NCBI GenBank assembly: GCA_030430565.1
Contig: JAUIKS010000027.1
Coordinates: 62,001 to 126,000 of the forward strand
Direction: 5' to 3'
From: Polyangia bacterium
GTDB lineage: Bacteria; Myxococcota_A; Polyangia; Nannocystales; Nannocystaceae
DNA length: 64,000 nt
Shown here: one piece after another, positions 62,631-64,000 of the stretch
How the letters are laid out: each line of letters starts with the position of its first letter
How positions within the stretch are numbered: the stretch's first letter is position 1
Position numbers and translations under genes: made by a program
Notes under the pieces: generated by a model
What the model saw: only the letters and a program-made list of their open reading frames with translations
What the model was told of the DNA's origin: nothing
Databases searched by the model: none

Positions 62631-63125
62631 CAAGGACCCCGGTTCGCACGTCGGGGCGGTGACGAGGGCGCTCCGCGTGTCCGTAGTAGTCGGTCGACGT
62701 CGTGTACTCGATCGCCTCGTGCAGCACCGACCACCGCTGAGCAGTTCACGACACCCGGACCCATGGCCGGTGTGTACGGTGCTCATGGCCACGGCCGATA
62801 CCGAGCGACCACAAAGTCGGAGCGGACAGGGCGCGAGTGAGCATGACTCAGAGGACATCATCTACCGTTCCGCGTGGTACGTTGGCGTCGTTCCTCGCGG
62901 CCAGTGGGCCAGGCGGCTTCGCATTTGCACGCGGATGACTCGGCGAAGTCGTCCGTGCCAATCCGTTGACGCTCGCCAACCTCTCGTGTGGTCGGCTGGT
63001 GTTTCACTCGTCCATACCAACCGGTCTTCGCCAACGTGACGAGCGGTCCCTGCATGAACGGTCCAACCGGATCACGTCGGTGCCCGCATCGTCCCTCCGA
63101 GCGCACAAGGTGCTACCTTAACGCC
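62631..63125. other. Intergenic region without recognised genes
   Basis: These 495 bases separate the HELGH protein from the ECF sigma gene. Open frames on both strands lack family resemblance. A hairpin AAGGT-GCT-ACCTT at 63108-63120 lies just upstream of the sigma factor GTG start and may affect its translation. Confidence 0.45.
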
Positions 63126-63767
63126 GTGGCGCGTCGCTCCGAGCTAGACGACGCCGCGCTGCTCGAAGCGTGGCGCCGCGGAGATAAACGATCTGGGTCG
63201 GCCTTGTTCGCGCGACACTACAAGGCCGTCCACCGGTTTTTCAGCTCGAAGGTCAACGCCTCCGATCTCGGCGATCTCATCCAGAGCACCTTCCTCGCAT
63301 GCGTGGAGGCCAGCGAGCGCTACCGCGGGGACGGCTCATTTCGCGGCTACCTCCTCGGTATCGCCTATCGGCTGCTGTGTCGCCACTACCGCTCGAGACG
63401 GCGTGAACGCGCGCGGATCGACTTCACCTCGGTGACCGCCTACGACCTCGCGCCGACGCCGAGTCAGGTAGTCGCCGACCAGGCGGAGCAGCGCCTGCTG
63501 CTAGCCGCGCTCCGCCGGATCTCGGTCGAGCATCAGACGCTCCTCGAGCTGTTTTACTGGGAAGGCCTGAGCGCCGGTGCTTCGGCTGCCGTGCTCGGGA
63601 TCCCGGTCGGGACCGCGAAGTCGCGGATCCGCCGAGCGCGACAGCTGCTGCACGCGCAGCTGGAGGCCCTCGCCGCGAGCCCGGCCCTGCTTGAGAGCAC
63701 GATCATGAACCTCGACGGGTGGGCCCAGGGCTTGCGAGAGCGTGTCGGTGCGCTCGCGGAGCGCTGA
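63126..63767 (+). CDS. ECF-type RNA polymerase sigma factor
   Basis: The GTG at 63126 gives 213 residues. Sigma region 2 is LLEAWRRGDKRSGSALFARH to SDLGDLIQSTFLACVEASER and FRGYLLGIAYRLLCRHYRSR (shown in part); a linker TSVTAYDLAPTPSQVV leads to region 4, VEHQTLLELFYWEGLSAGASA then VLGIPVGTAKSRIRRARQLL, the helix-turn-helix that reads the -35 element. A 28-residue tail after region 4 (LESTIMNLDGWAQGLRERVG) is a possible partner-binding extension. No anti-sigma gene is seen before the window ends; a kinase or zinc-finger protein may follow just outside. Confidence 0.9.
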   Translation: MARRSELDDAALLEAWRRGDKRSGSALFARHYKAVHRFFSSKVNASDLGDLIQSTFLACVEASERYRGDGSFRGYLLGIAYRLLCRHYRSRRRERARIDFTSVTAYDLAPTPSQVVADQAEQRLLLAALRRISVEHQTLLELFYWEGLSAGASAAVLGIPVGTAKSRIRRARQLLHAQLEALAASPALLESTIMNLDGWAQGLRERVGALAER

Positions 63768-64000
63768 TACGAGGCCGTGAGACGGCGCGGCTCGGTGGAC
63801 AGGAGGAGGCGCGAGCACGCACGTTAGGACGGACACCTTGGGTATCTACCGGTCGCAATATAGCGCCATCACGGCGAGAGGGCGGGTACGCTTGGCGCGG
63901 TGGGACGAAACAAACGTGGACCCGCGCCGCGACTGACAGCAGAGTAGACAGAGTTCGAGCGTCTCCGTTGGCAGAACGCCAAGCTGACACGAACGCTCGA
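63768..64000. other. End of window without recognised gene
   Basis: These 233 bases after the ECF sigma gene have no convincing gene on either strand. The last 54 bases could be read as a short coiled-coil-like stretch (EFERLRWQNAKLTRTL) that runs out of the window but has an in-frame stop just before it and no start codon. Confidence 0.4.

Noticed and set aside
63946-64000. Start of a transposase or coiled-coil gene at the window end
   Set aside because: Only 16 residues, no start codon and a stop just upstream in frame.

Overview
The window looks like chromosomal DNA from a myxobacterium (Myxococcota), probably of the Nannocystis/Plesiocystis type. This is inferred from very high GC with GC-rich third codon positions, many lipoproteins with Ser/Thr-, Asp- or Cys-rich linkers, a Ser/Thr kinase with TPR repeats, AgmX/PglI-type C-terminal domains and an ADYC-type protein. 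No rRNA, tRNA, CRISPR array or intact transposase was seen.

Layout. 1-8.9 kb: end of a 3-oxoacyl-ACP synthase III gene, a sulfotransferase, a bacterial PARG macrodomain protein, an SDR, three disulfide-rich lipoproteins, a Tat-type lipoprotein joining a C39-like and an HExxH peptidase, and a small membrane protein. 9-17.4 kb: xseA, a polytopic membrane protein, a di-haem peroxidase lipoprotein, a membrane-anchored CHAT protein and aroE. 17.7-22.5 kb: division genes in the unusual order ftsZ - 0.85 kb repeat block - ftsQ - ftsA, with no mur genes. 22.6-28.2 kb: a lipoprotein with an acidic front and a very basic tail, then a CBS protein overlapping a 1162-residue enzyme that fuses an indoleamine 2,3-dioxygenase (IDO)-like haem domain, an FAD/NAD(P)H reductase, a cytochrome b5 domain and an unknown C-terminus. 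28.4-32 kb: a FIST sensor coupled to a class III adenylate cyclase, and an isovaleryl-CoA-type dehydrogenase.

32-43.2 kb is a surface-carbohydrate region: GT2 glycosyltransferase, methyltransferase, sugar-nucleotide pyrophosphorylase, GT-C-like membrane protein, two paralogous PA14-like membrane proteins, UDP-glucose dehydrogenase and a hydrolase. 43.3-52.1 kb: small lipoprotein, PP2C-like phosphatase, a tightly spaced five-gene minus-strand operon (lipoprotein, CpxP/Spy-like protein, histidine kinase, NtrC-type regulator, exported NagZ-like GH3), and a geranylgeranyl-reductase-type flavoprotein. 52.1-64 kb: mobile-element debris with a decayed group II intron reverse transcriptase, a zinc-finger/Ser-Thr kinase/TPR protein, an ADYC lipoprotein, a TonB-C-like and AgmX-domain lipoprotein pair, a decayed M16 peptidase, an orphan HELGH protein and an ECF sigma factor.

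Two repeat families recur. One has a 32-bp core and forms tandem arrays near 9 kb and 19.5 kb, with a fragment at 43.9 kb. The other is an IS5-like/MITE family with GAGCGTGTC-type ends next to CTAR, and at two of its three sites the CTAR contains the stop codon of the adjacent gene. The strongest candidate for an undescribed system is the IDO-reductase-cytochrome b5 fusion at 24.7-28.2 kb, which would carry in one chain the kind of electron donors that mammalian IDO takes from separate proteins.
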